From Schoenoplectus triqueter (Eukaryota; Streptophyta; Magnoliopsida; Poales; Cyperaceae), in assembly GCA_964058805.1 (NCBI GenBank), contig CAXKVV010001162.1:1-32028 (forward strand): a stretch of DNA of 32,028 nucleotides, read 5' to 3'. Below, in pieces: positions 1 through 9,742 of the stretch. Position 1 is the first letter of the stretch. Each line of letters opens with the position of its first letter. The position numbers were made by a program, and so were the translations under genes. Under the pieces are notes generated by a model. The model ran no database searches. It was not told the origin of the DNA and saw only the letters and a program-made list of their open reading frames with translations.

Positions 1-56
1 AAAATAAGAAGCTTAATTTTAGAAAAAAAAACTATTTTGAGCATCAATCTCTAACA
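1..56 (-). repeat. 3' LTR of the copia element (first 56 bases only)
   Basis: On the minus strand it begins TGTTAGAGATTG directly after the polypurine tract and repeats the start of the 5' LTR at 4344-4399. The only differences are the lengths of two A/T runs. The rest lies beyond the window. Confidence 0.95.
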
Positions 57-1387
57 CTCCCCCTTGATGCGAAGCTTACTAGACCAAGTAGGTTTCTCAA
101 CTGTTCAAACTTTGCCCTTGCCAATGATTTTGTCAGAATATCTGCAACCTGCAAATCAGTACTAATGTACTCTAATTTGACTTCTGATTTGGCCACCAAG
201 TCTCTGATGAAATGAACCTTAATATCTATATGCTTTGTTCTGGCATGATAGACTGGGTTATGAGCCATTGCAATGGCTGATTGGTTGTCACAGTAGATTG
301 TTGTGGGACCTTCTTGCTTTATTTGACAATCTGTTAAAATTCTTCTTAACCATACTGCTTGACATGATGTTGTGCTCATTGCTGTGTACTCTGCTTCTGA
401 TGAGGAAAGTACAACTGAGGCTTGTTTTTTTGAGCTCCATGACACTGCTGCATTGCTCAATTTGAACACATGGCCTGATGTGCTTCTTCTATCTTCAGTG
501 CTGCCTGCCCAATCACTATCACTGAAACCTTCTAACATACAAGTGTCAGAACTTCTATACCAAAGTCCAAAGTCTATTGTGCTTGCAACATAGCACAAAA
601 TCCTTCTTGCTATTCCAAAGTGATGTCTGGTTGGATTTTGTAAAAACCTTGACACCATGCCAACTGCAAATGAGAGGTCAGGTCTTGAGTATGTGAGATA
701 CATCAAACCACCTACTAAACTCCTGTACCTGGTTGGATCAGTTATACCAGATCCATCTTCCTTCTCCAATTTTTCATTTACATTCATTGGAGTTGTAGCA
801 TACTTTGCTTCTTTGATGCTAAATTTCTCCAAAAGATCTGCTGCATACTTCCTTTGAAACATGAAAATACTTCCTGGTTGTTGGATTATCTCTAAACCCA
901 AGAAATAATGCAGTTCACCTAAATCAGTCATATCAAATGTACTCATCATCTTCTCCTTGAACCAGTTTGTCAATTTTATATTTGTGCCCATATAGATCAT
1001 ATCATCTACGTATAGGCAAACAATTAAGAATTCTGCTTTACCTTCATCCTTAATGAACAAATTTGGTTCACTCATGCTTTTGCTAAAGCCACAATTTTTA
1101 AAAAATCCATCAATTTTGCTGTACCAAACCCTTGGCGCCTGTTTTAGCCCATACAAAGCCTTCAGGAGCCTGTATACTTGATTCTCTTTGCCTTTCTTCT
1201 CAAAGCCAGGGGGTTGATCAATATACACTTCTTCTGTCAAGTCACCATTCAGGAAGGCTGATTTAACATCTAATTGAAAAATTGTTGCCTTGAGCTGTGC
1301 TGCAAGAGCTAGTACCAATCTCATTGTTTCTATTCTTGCAACTGGAGAAAAAAGTCTCCTCATAATCAATACCATATTCTTAAGCAT
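44..1387 (-). pseudogene. copia reverse transcriptase and RNase H domains
   Basis: This is an open frame of 447 codons covering most of the copia-type reverse transcriptase and all of RNase H. Early residues hold the LDVKSAFLNGDL block that carries the first catalytic Asp. The catalytic YVDD box (LYVDDMIYMG) lies near residue 127. The C-terminal third carries RNase H blocks: DSDWAGSTEDRRSTSG, SSSEAEYTA, YCDNQSAI and the typical ending KHIDIKVHFIRD, then an ADILTK motif. The ATG at 1387 is incidental: the domain is joined to integrase upstream through a frameshift near 1348-1353, so this frame is a fragment of the polyprotein. The frame itself has no stop, unlike the upstream part. Confidence 0.93.
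57..70 (-). other. Polypurine tract of the copia element
   Basis: On the minus strand this reads GCATCAAGGGGGAG, a purine-rich stretch abutting the TG that opens the 3' LTR. In LTR retrotransposons such a tract primes plus-strand DNA synthesis. Here it is also read through by the RNase H frame, which ends at 44 inside the LTR. Confidence 0.9.
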
Positions 1388-3374
1388 ATCCCTTCACTAC
1401 TAATCTTGCTTTATGCTTCTGAATTGTATTATCTGAGTTGTACTTGGTTCTAAATACTCATTTTACCCCTATATCTTTCTTACCTTCTGGTAATGGAACA
1501 AGCTTCCAAGTGTTATTCTTTTCAATTGCATTAATCTCTGCCTTAATGGCTTCTCTCCATTCTTCTTTCTTTTTAGCTTCTTCAAAACTGGAAGGATCAT
1601 TCACATAGAGTACTTGTGTTGTCTCATACAACTCCTGAATAGTCTTCATTTTTCTTCCTTGAGGCTTAGCAGGAGTTCTTATTTGATAGACAATAATATT
1701 TCTGCTACTTGAACCTTCAGTATGTGCTTGAGGTCTCTGAGGTTCAGAGGTGTGAACATTGGCATCATCCTCACTGTCAGCATCTAGATCTCCTTCTTCA
1801 ACAACTACTTCATCTGAATTTAACTGAATTGACACTGATTCTTTAGTTTCATTCTCCCAAATCCATCTAGAATTTTCGATAAATATTACATTTCTGCTAG
1901 TGATTGTCTTCTTGGTATCAGGGATGTAAATTTTATAACCTTCTGACTGTTGACAGTACCCAATGAAAATATCCTTCTCAGATTTCTCATCAAGCTTCTT
2001 CCTATTTTGTGAGTTTACCATAGAGTATGCTACACATCCAAATACTTTCAAATGGCCAACTGCTGTCTTTCTTCCATGTCATGCTTCATAAGGGGTGATA
2101 TTAAAAACTGCTTTGGTAGGTGTAATATTCAACAAATACACAGCAGTAGCAACTGCTTCAGCCCAGAAATTATGTGGCAGCATCTTCCCTGTCAGCATAC
2201 TTCTGGCTAATTCAACAATGGTTCTATTCTTACGTTATGTAATCCCATTTTGCTATGGGATATAGGGTAAGGTCAATTGGTGAATAATTCCTTCATTTTC
2301 ACAAAATTGTTTGAACTCATTTGACTGGTACTCTCCCCCTCTATCTGACCTTATCTTTTTTATCTTCAAGCCTGATTGTGTCTCAACCATAGCTTTGAAT
2401 TTCTTAAAACATTCAAATGTCTCTCCTTTGGTTTGCAGAAAATATACCCAATTCATTCTTGAGAAATCATCAATGAAAACCAAAAAGTACCTACTTCCTC
2501 CTAGTGAACTGGTATCCATGGGGCCACACAAGTCGGTGTGCACTAATTCAAGCAGCTGAGTTGCCCTCAAAGACTGACACTTCACAAATGGTAATTTAGA
2601 ATGTTTTCCTAAAATACACCCTTCACACAACCCAAATTCACTTATCTCAGGCAATCCATATACCATTTGTTTTTGTTTTAACAATCTTAAACCTCCTATA
2701 CTCAAGTGGCCATATCTCAAATGCCATAGTTCAGACTCAGAAAGGTTTGTGGTTGCAGCAAGAGCCTTGTCACTAATTTTGATAATTTCAAGAGGAAATA
2801 ATCTATTTCGTACCATTCCAACTTCTATAACCAATTTGTCTTTATCTCTAATCTTGCAAGATTTTTCTTCAAATACAATTGAATATCCTGATTCTATCAA
2901 TTGACCAATACTCAATAAGTTTTGAGACAAATCTGGTATAAAATATACATTCTACAGATGTTTAAAACCTGATTGAGAAGTATGAATTGCTACAGTACCT
3001 TTACCTTGCACCTGAATCATCTTATCATCTCCTAACTTCACCTTATTTTTGTAAGTTGTGTTTATTTCTGTAAACAATTCAATATAGCCTGACATGTGGT
3101 TTGAACACCCGCTGTCCAGATACCAGATTGTGGTTGTATCAACTTTATCTTATATTTGTGCCATGAACAACCTGTTCTCTTCTTCTTTTGTTTCTGCAAA
3201 TGTTGCTTAACTATTCTCCCTCTGCTTCTTGAAACAATTTGCCTGCAAATGACCATATTTGTGGCAGTAATAGCATTGGACATCTTTCATGGATTTTCTA
3301 TTGTAATTGTTACTGTAGTTGGTTGACTGCTGCTGAGTTTGGGGATTGAATTGCTGTTGTGTCTGCTCCTGTTG
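1388..3374 (-). pseudogene. copia zinc knuckle, protease and integrase region, stop-riddled
   Basis: This continues gag in the same frame. A zinc knuckle of the form CX2CX4HX4C (CYYCHKYGHLQANC) is encoded at about 3237-3278. The protease motif DSGCSNHM has its catalytic Asp codon at 3114-3116. The longest open stretch (2253-2930) has the pre-integrase H-H-C-C zinc finger (WHLRYGHLS, then CEGCILGKH) and the integrase core, with Asp in HTDLCGP and FIDDFS and Glu in RGGEYQS. A second open stretch (1458-2051) is the integrase C-terminal part and the linker to reverse transcriptase. Stops lie at 3150-3152, 2952-2954, 2253-2255, 2235-2237, 2079-2081, 1458-1460 and 1380-1382. Most look like CAG, CAA or TGG codons changed by one C-to-T or G-to-A step. 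Confidence 0.93.
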
Positions 3375-4094
3375 CTATTGGTTGTTGTAATTGGTTGCAC
3401 TGTATCGTCCTCTCCCTCTGCCGCGGCCTCTACCTCTGCCTCTGAAGCCACCTCTCCACCTTTCTCTTGAAGTTCCTCCTTGAGAATAAAGAACCTTATC
3501 AGTTGTTGATTCTTCAAGATTTAATCTAATTTCATGAGTGTATAGGGATCCTGATAGTTCTTCAAAGGTGTAAGTTTCTAGATCCTTTGATTCTTCAATG
3601 GCAACCACAACATGGGAGAATTTAGTTGTGAGGCTTCTGAGGACTTTGGCCACTAAGGTTGAATCCTTGATCTCTTCACCAAGTGTTTGCATTTGATTTT
3701 CTAAGCATTTGACTGTTGACAGGAAGGCTTGTATTGATTCTCCATTCTTCATGTGTAACATTTCAAATTCTCTCTTTAATCCTTGCAATTTGATGGTCAT
3801 AACTCTGGTTGTGCCTTGATATGAGGTCTTCAAAATTCCCCAAGCCTCTTTTGCAGTTGTGGCTCTGGCAATTTTATTGAATACTTCACGATGTACAGCC
3901 CTTTGGATGAGGAACAGGGCCTTAGCATATTTCTGTTTGGTAGCCTCTATTGTGTCTGCACTGCCTTCTTCAACCATCTTCCATAGACCATGCGATTTGA
4001 ACAAGGTCGACATTTGGATGCTCCAGAATTCATAATCTTCTCCTTGAAAGATAGGAATAGATGAGTTAAAGAGATTGGTTGCTGCAGTATCCAT
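3375..4094 (-). pseudogene. copia gag, ended by a premature TAG
   Basis: This is a frame of 239 codons starting just downstream of the primer-binding site. It has the usual plant copia gag opening (FQGEDYEFWSIQMSTLFKSH), the gag-polypeptide/UBN2-type middle (AKEAWGILKTSYQGT and FEMLHMKNGESIQAFL), and an Arg-Gly-rich tail (GGFRGRGRGRGRGRG) typical of nucleic-acid-binding gag C termini. The TAG at 3375-3377 cuts it before the zinc knuckle, which continues in the same frame. Gag would build the virus-like particle that packages the element RNA. Confidence 0.92.
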
Positions 4095-4108
4095 CTAGAA
4101 AAACCCAA

Positions 4109-4122
4109 GCTCTGATACTAAT
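4109..4122 (-). other. Primer-binding site, initiator-Met tRNA type
   Basis: Next to the inner edge of the 5' LTR the minus strand reads ATTAGTATCAGAGC, close to TGGTATCAGAGC, the common plant copia site complementary to the 3' end of initiator methionine tRNA. One base of the usual TGG is changed. Confidence 0.85.
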
Positions 4123-4123
4123 T

Positions 4124-4399
4124 TGTTAGAAAAGAACAATTGTTTCTGCTAATTGAAATTTTCCTTAACTGCAAACACTGCTAATTGACACACAAATTAA
4201 TACAATCAACAGGAGAAAAGCCTGTGCTTATATACCAATCTCAAAACTAAAAATAACCTGCTTAAAAAAAATTATTAGTTTTCTAAAAATAGCACCACAT
4301 CTGCTGCCAAATTGGAACAGCAGAGAACGTGGCTACTGCCACCAAAAAAATAAGAAGCTTAATTTTAGAAAAAACTATTTTGAGCATCAATCTCTAACA
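4124..4399 (-). repeat. 5' LTR of the copia element (276 bp)
   Basis: On the minus strand it starts TGTTAGAG and ends CTAACA, giving the TG...CA ends of an LTR and a short inverted terminal TGTTAG/CTAACA. A TATA-like stretch (GGTATATAAGCAC, near 4222-4234) fits a retrotransposon promoter. It abuts the primer-binding site on the inside. Confidence 0.93.
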
Positions 4400-4612
4400 T
4401 ATTGAACAAGTGAACCAGCATATGTATGACACTCACGATCAGTTGTACCAGTAACTTTCTGATAGACTTATGGCTAAGGATTCTGATCTGCCTGAGGATC
4501 ATTTTCCTAATTGCAACTTCACTATGACTCATGATCGGCGTACACAGAATTCAGGATCTGATTCCCGACCTCCTCGGGTACTTGTCTGATACCAAGCTTT
4601 ACGTATCAATTG

Positions 4613-5434
4613 TCTAGTTTCGATGGTTCTAATATTATGGAATGACTTTGTTGTTGCCAATCCTTCTTTGAGATGCACCATGTTGCTGATGCTATGCGCA
4701 CTCAACTCACTACAATTCAATTTTAAGGTTGTGCTAGGGAATGATGCAATGGCTTTCTTATTGATCTACGATTCTCCTGACTAGCTTGACCTTGTTAGAT
4801 ACGTCCGGAAATGTTTCAATCATACTAAGAATTATATAGAACAGTTTGAGCGTCTGGAGTTGCATCAAAATGGTAGTACTGAGGATTATAAAATAGTTTG
4901 AGGTCTCCGTTCTAAATTACTCATTGAAAATTGACTTTTCTCTGAGACTAGTTTTTTTGGATGCTTTCGTCGAGGGTTGAAACTAAACCTAAGAGTTTTT
5001 GTCAAAGCTTTTAAACCACAAACCTTAAAATATGCCTTTGATTATGCATTGCATATGGATATAGTCTTAGATAGCCAATTTAAGAAATTGAGAACTACCC
5101 CTAAAGTTTCTTCTGCCCCTTTGTGTCTAAACCAGTTATTTCTCCATTTAATTCCAAAATTATCCTTATAGATCAAAGGAGGTTTTTGGAGTTGTGTTTT
5201 AAATATATATTGAGAAGTATTTTTTTTATCACCTGTGTAAAGTCAAAGTTCATATGCCATTGAGCCTGGAAGGATTATATGGACACTTAGTTGATGCAAT
5301 GCAAGACTTGAATAGTGATCATGAATCAATTTTGGAAGAGGCTATAATTTCACTTCATACTTCTCAAACTACTCACCATGCATTTTAAAGCTCCGATAGG
5401 ACCCAGATCAGTGTGTGTCCTCATTGACAGTGGG
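4613..5434 (+). pseudogene. Ty3/gypsy gag-protease relic
   Basis: The translation can be followed only across stops and frameshifts, but it keeps the gypsy gag pattern. The frame from 4613 opens SSFDGSN. It is followed by SFFEMHHVADAMRTQL, matching the usual FDGS...FFE.H.V.DA.R order. At 4965-5060 comes a FRRGLK...TLKYAFDYALHMD stretch, like the gag segment that ends in an A...A block. Near 5330-5365 is EEAIISLHTS, and at 5411-5434 VCVLIDSG, which is the retropepsin motif. The decay is heavy. The copia element may have inserted into this relic, with the upstream part left of the window, but that cannot be seen here. An alternative is a captured fragment. Confidence 0.75.
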
Positions 5435-5851
5435 AAAAAATTGTGAATAAAAGTACATTGAAAACTATTCTTCATTTATAAGTTCATTCTAAGGTTTCTA
5501 TCATTTATAATCTACTTTCAACATATTAAATCATCAAAATACACAAAATCATATTAAATAATGTATTCTATGAAATATTATTATAATCATTGCATTCTCA
5601 AGCCGTTAGAAAATGAATTACGCACAAGGATTAATACAAATATATTAAAAATTATACTTCTTTTGTTAGTTTATTCATAATTTTTTATCTCTTATGGCAT
5701 CATTTCAACACAAAAAATCTCCAAAAGATGCACAATTAGTTTAAATGGTGTCTACAATTCGTTTATATTATAATCATTGTATTCTTAAATTTTTATGACA
5801 GAAATAACGTTGAATAATTAACATAAATGTATTAAACTCATGTTTTCTATC
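5435..5851. other. AT-rich stretch with a diverged direct duplication
   Basis: No gene is visible. Segments at about 5577-5655 and 5765-5840 resemble each other (both contain ATTATAATCATTG and a later AATTAC or AATTAACA run), suggesting an old tandem duplication with a unit near 190 bp. Confidence 0.5.
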
Positions 5852-6490
5852 TGTTTACCCCTAAAAGGTCGAAGGAAGAAACTCAAGAGAAAAGTCAAGA
5901 TCAAACCCTCAGAAACAAACCCTCAGATCAAACCCTCAAAGCAAACCCTAAGAACTGAAGCAATCAAATCCCTGTACAAGACTGTGTCAATGCCAAGCCA
6001 TTATTTTGAAACAGCCAATCACAAAAAAAAAATTAATGTGATTTTGCTTTCATACAAGTGAATTGAAAGTCAATTTCACAAGACTGATCATGTGTCAATG
6101 TTGCAAATATGTGATCAAGTCAGGATTTGTATCAACGGTTGACATGTAATCAACTATTGATCAAATTAAACCCTAATAAAGCATTAATATAAGTCTAATT
6201 AGTGTTTAAATAGGGTGGTTTCTGCAAGAGAATTTTATTTGGCAGAGACACCGAGCTACAATAGAATTTGGGATTTATTCAGAGAGGAAAATAGGGATTT
6301 CTTGGAAAATAAATTTTTAATGAAAGGAGGCAAAAGTGGAATTAAAAATTGCAAGAGTGATCATCATGAATTTAGGGATTTTTTATGAAAATTTCATAAT
6401 TTTTGGATAAAGGGAGCTATTAAAATAAATTGAGAGAAGAAAATCAGAGCAATCTGAAAGCTGAGATTCAATCAAGGACTTTTAAGGGTG
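5852..6490 (+). repeat. Direct repeat copy A (639 bp)
   Basis: The sequence from TGTTTACCCCTAAAAGG to TTTTAAGGGTG recurs at 7587-8230 with mostly single-base differences, roughly 90-95 percent identical by eye. Similarity begins and ends abruptly. The shared sequence starts with TG like an LTR but does not end in CA. Near its start it carries repeated CAAACCCT motifs that resemble the plant telobox. Short open frames in it are not conserved between copies and are not genes. It could be a truncated LTR or a tandem duplication. Confidence 0.85.
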
Positions 6491-6554
6491 CAACTTGGGG
6501 ACAACACTTCACTAGGTGCAAACTGGGGACAGCAAGCAATGGAGACCAACTTAA

Positions 6555-6906
6555 AGTGACATGCTTAAAGAAGTGACCTGTTTAAAGAAGTGACTCTGGT
6601 CATGGAGAGCGAACCTACCCGATGAAAGCCTGTCTCGCAGGGATGCGTGATGAATGTTTGAGGATAGTCAAAAATAAAAATCAGGTTGGGTGCATTCATT
6701 CGCAAAAGCACCACACGCTCAATGAGGTGATCTATTATAATCCCGCGCAGATCATGGAGGGGTTAGATTAAGGGTTTATACTTTTACCCGATACTCAGTG
6801 TCAAACAAAGTGACTCGCTTAAAGAAGTGACTATAATCATGGAGAGCGAACTTACCCGATGAAAGTCTGTCTCGTAGGGATGCGTGATGGATGTTTGAGG
6901 GTAGGA
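6555..6906 (+). repeat. Two-copy tandem repeat, period about 237 bp
   Basis: A block of about 80 bp centred on GGAGAGCGAACYTACCCGAT occurs at 6586-6668 and again at 6822-6906. The two anchors (6604 and 6841) are 237 bp apart. Each is preceded by copies of a short CTTAAAGAAGTGAC motif; the first has several in a row. No open frame spans it. It looks like part of a retroelement-derived non-coding region. Confidence 0.75.
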
Positions 6907-7586
6907 TCCCCGCCAAACAAACTGAGTGGAGATGAGTGAATGTGAGTTTTCACTTTAGCATGCAAAGGTGCACAAAATGAGGGGAGAGTGGGTGAGCTTC
7001 CAGAACAAATATCAATCAAGTATGCAAGGAACATCCACAAAATAGTGTTGTTAATTGCATCCACAATCCAATTGACACTGATAAGTTTATCCATCAGTAA
7101 TAAAGGGATAAACAAGTTTATTCTGTACCCGGCCTAAAGGTCAATACAGACAGGTTCGGTATCTGTAAAATACCACGGTTACTTAAATTTTATTCTATAG
7201 TAAGCAAAAGAGAAGTGATGTATAGAATAAGTGTAATAGGATGTTGTAGAACATTTTACTTCTTTGTAAATAGAATGGGCGTTGTACCTAGGTGCTTTGT
7301 CAAAGGTCCCGACAGACGAGGACCTCAAGTTGTAACCTCTTCAATTAAAGATCACATCGAAGTTGAGGTCCGAGATCCCTACGAGTGAAAGAGTGAAGCA
7401 AGAGTCCCCTTCAGACAAGAACATCTGAACAGAGACCCTTTTGAACAGAAGTTAAATTCAGAACCCCTAAGAAAAATAAGAGAAAATGAAGGAGAGCAGA
7501 AGGAAAAAGGTGTGTCGGATATGTGCACCAAAGCAGGCCATTCAATTCCCTAAAGTCTTCAGGACCCGCTTTGGTGGGTGGCTCTT
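6907..7586. other. Non-coding stretch between the direct repeats, with two hairpins
   Basis: No credible gene. A perfect 9-bp inverted repeat GGACCTCAA (7320-7328) / TTGAGGTCC (7363-7371) encloses 34 bases. A smaller hairpin has stem TTCAG/CTGAA (7410-7414, 7425-7429) around the loop ACAAGAACAT. The same ten-base loop recurs at 11513-11522 between a different pair of complementary arms. Confidence 0.55.
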
Positions 7587-8230
7587 TGTTTACCCCTAAA
7601 AGGTCGAAGGAAGAAACTCAAGAGAAAAATCAAGATCAAACCCTCAGAAACAAACCCTCAGATCAAACCCTCAAAGCAAACCCTAAGAACCGAAGCAATC
7701 CAATCCCTGTACAAGAACTGTGTCAATGCCAAGCCAGTATTTTGATACAGCCAATCACAAAAAATTTTAATGTGATTTTGCTTTCATACAAGTGAATTGA
7801 AAGTCAATTTCACAAGACTGATCAGGTGCTAATGTTGCAAACATCTGATCAAGTCAGGATTTGTATCAACTGTTGACATATAATTAATTATTGATCAAAT
7901 CAAACCCTAATGAAGCATTAATATAAGTCTAATTAGTGTTTAATTAGGGTATTTTCTGCAAGAGAATTTTATTTGGTAGAGACACTGAGCTACAATTGAA
8001 TTTGGGATTTATTCAGAGAGGAAAATAGAGTTTTTCTAGCAAATGAATTTTTAATGCAAGGAGGCAGAGGCAAAAGTGGAATTAAAAATTATAAAAATTA
8101 TCATCATGAATTTAGAGATTTTTGGTGAAAATTTTATGATTTTTGGATAAAGGAAACTATTAAAATAAATTGAGAGAAGAAAATCAGAACAATCTGAAAG
8201 CTGAGATTCAATCAAGGACTTTTAAGGGTG
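7587..8230 (+). repeat. Direct repeat copy B (644 bp)
   Basis: This is the second copy of the 5852-6490 repeat, in the same orientation. Beyond it the sequence runs on into unrelated DNA that includes a TATA-like site near 9000. Copy B could therefore be the 5' part of a longer LTR and copy A a truncated version of it. No polypurine tract precedes it and I find no primer-binding site downstream, so the LTR reading is unproven. Confidence 0.85.
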
Positions 8231-9082
8231 AAAAATATTGCGTGAACCTGGTGCACCAATTATGTCTCTCATTAAACATGACAGGTGGGGCCCAAATTCG
8301 TACGCCAAATCCACCTGAGCTACACCACATCCCTCTCTTATTTTCTTTCACTACCGTTGGGCCCCACACAACAGGAACCCATCTTCCTTCCCTGCTGCTG
8401 CAGCTTTTTCCGTGCTGAACCCGATCTTGAGCAGAAAACAAATTAAAAATGGAAAAAGGCACAAACGGTAATGAAAATTGACAAATAATATACCGTTGGA
8501 AAGCTCTCAGTAAGGAGAACACATTAGAATGATTTATTTCTAATTTAGTATGCTATAATTCACTCACATTTAAGGGAAAAAGAATCGAGTGTAAAATCCA
8601 ATTGAGTGATTTGGGGACTAATTGGACAAATTGGCAATTTATGAGGCATTATGTGGGTCCCACGATTCAGTTGAGGCAGTTACTGGCACAAAGTAACTCC
8701 CTTTTTGTATAATTTTCATAATGAGATTGGTGTACCGAATTGAACGCTAGTGAAATAAGCCAATTCACTTGATGTTTGAAGAAAGAAGAGCAGGGAAGAG
8801 TGAGCTGCAGTCAAACTACCATGTCATCGATCTGAGACTCAATTTGGAGCAACCACAAACAAACCCAAAATGGATGCTAGTTGTTCAATTTTGCTGAAAT
8901 GTAATCTTATGCAGCCACATCAGCGATCTGTGGGATCAGAAAAGCACAAATTGTGCGAGAGGAAGCACGATTAGCACCTAATGAGCTTCAATTTAGCCCT
9001 ATATAAACCTTGAAGCAGCCGAAGAACAAAACCCCTGAAATTCATTAACTCTTACTGCCCTCTTCCTCTACTACCTGTTTTG
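8231..9082. other. Non-coding stretch, possible promoter part of a long LTR
   Basis: I see no gene. Short open frames lack recognisable motifs. The stretch continues from repeat copy B and ends near a TATA-like site and a pyrimidine-rich run (9058-9080), the kind of arrangement seen where an LTR or gene starts transcription. Confidence 0.4.
9000..9007 (+). promoter_or_regulatory. Candidate TATA box
   Basis: TATATAAA lies in moderately GC-rich sequence followed about 25-30 bases later by an A/C-rich start-like run and then CT-rich DNA. It would drive plus-strand transcription through the hairpin-rich region. There is no direct evidence of use. Confidence 0.4.
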
Positions 9083-9742
9083 TTGACTGATCGATCTCAG
9101 TAAATTGAGAATTTGAGAACTCAGTCAAGACCAGAGAGTGAGAGTTCAGAAGAATAGGAGGATATAATTGATAAAGAGTGATCAATTGAGACATATACAT
9201 TTAAGAGGAAGATCAATTGTGAGAAGCAAAGAGCAATAGCAAACTGATTGATCTCGGTTCATATACTTGAGAACTCCGTTGTAGTATTTCTAGTTGTTCA
9301 CATAAGGTAATTCTCAGACTCAAGTGTATAATTGATCAGATTCGGAGCTTCTTTGTTCAATTTTGAAGAATTTGAGTGTAATCGTACTTGAATTTTGAGT
9401 ATAACAAAAAATTATCGTTTAAATTTCAATTCTTTATGTTTCTTGATCTTTTTTATCCATCGTCGTTTCTAATGATTAGCAGAATTCATCTTATGCTTCT
9501 TTTACTTTCTTGATTGCATTTTTTATTGTGAGTTAGAAATTATATTTCTTTTCTTTATTTCCCTTTGTCGATCGATCTTGACTGAAATGGCTTGAGAACT
9601 CGACGTGTGCGAGATTAATTTCCATCATTAGTTTGAAGATATACAATGTGTTGGCTGTGGTTTATACCGAACACATACATAGTGGTAACACTGTCCTTTT
9701 GAGTTGATCGATCTCATCCATAGCTTGAGAACTCAGCAAGAA
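9083..9742 (+). other. Four dispersed hairpins sharing a GATCKATCTC...TTGAGAAC loop
   Basis: Four sites share a loop that begins with GATCTC or GATCTT and ends TTGAGAAC, but have different flanking arms that pair. Site 1: TTGACTGA (9083-9090) with TCAGTCAA (9121-9128), perfect. Site 2 (about 9241-9290): CAAACTGA with TCCGTTG, one bulge and one mismatch. Site 3 (about 9566-9605): GTCGA with TCGAC. Site 4 (about 9692-9742): TTGAGTTGA facing TCAGCAAG, pairing with wobbles and small bulges. The rest is AT-rich with no gene. The function is unknown; the pattern matches the denser array at 11461-12310. Confidence 0.55.

Larger units (their letters stand above)
1..4399 (-). mobile_element. Ty1/copia LTR retrotransposon, decayed, truncated by the window edge
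   Basis: Read on the minus strand, the order is 5' LTR (4124-4399), primer-binding site (about 4109-4122), gag, protease, integrase, reverse transcriptase, RNase H, polypurine tract (57-70) and the first 56 bases of the 3' LTR. Integrase before reverse transcriptase is the Ty1/copia order. One long frame runs from 4094 to about 1350 and is interrupted by eight stop codons (complements of 3375-3377, 3150-3152, 2952-2954, 2253-2255, 2235-2237, 2079-2081, 1458-1460, 1380-1382). A one-base expansion of a T run (1348-1353) then moves the reverse transcriptase into another frame. The element cannot make a full polyprotein. The visible 56 bases of the two LTRs differ only in A/T-run length. Its target duplication cannot be checked because the far end lies outside the window; the first flanking bases on the near side are 4400-4404. 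Confidence 0.96.

Noticed and set aside
6852..7115. Minus-strand 87-codon frame
   Set aside because: It overlaps the 237-bp tandem repeat and has no domain; it is probably chance.
7523..7795. 90-codon plus-strand frame in repeat copy B
   Set aside because: The matching part of copy A has a different frame structure and the translation reflects CAAACCCT repeats, so it is not a gene.
9000..9310. End of a typical LTR with primer-binding site after GTTGTTCA
   Set aside because: No stretch after it matches a common plant tRNA primer (initiator Met, Asp, Lys or Arg types as I recall them), so the LTR end cannot be placed.
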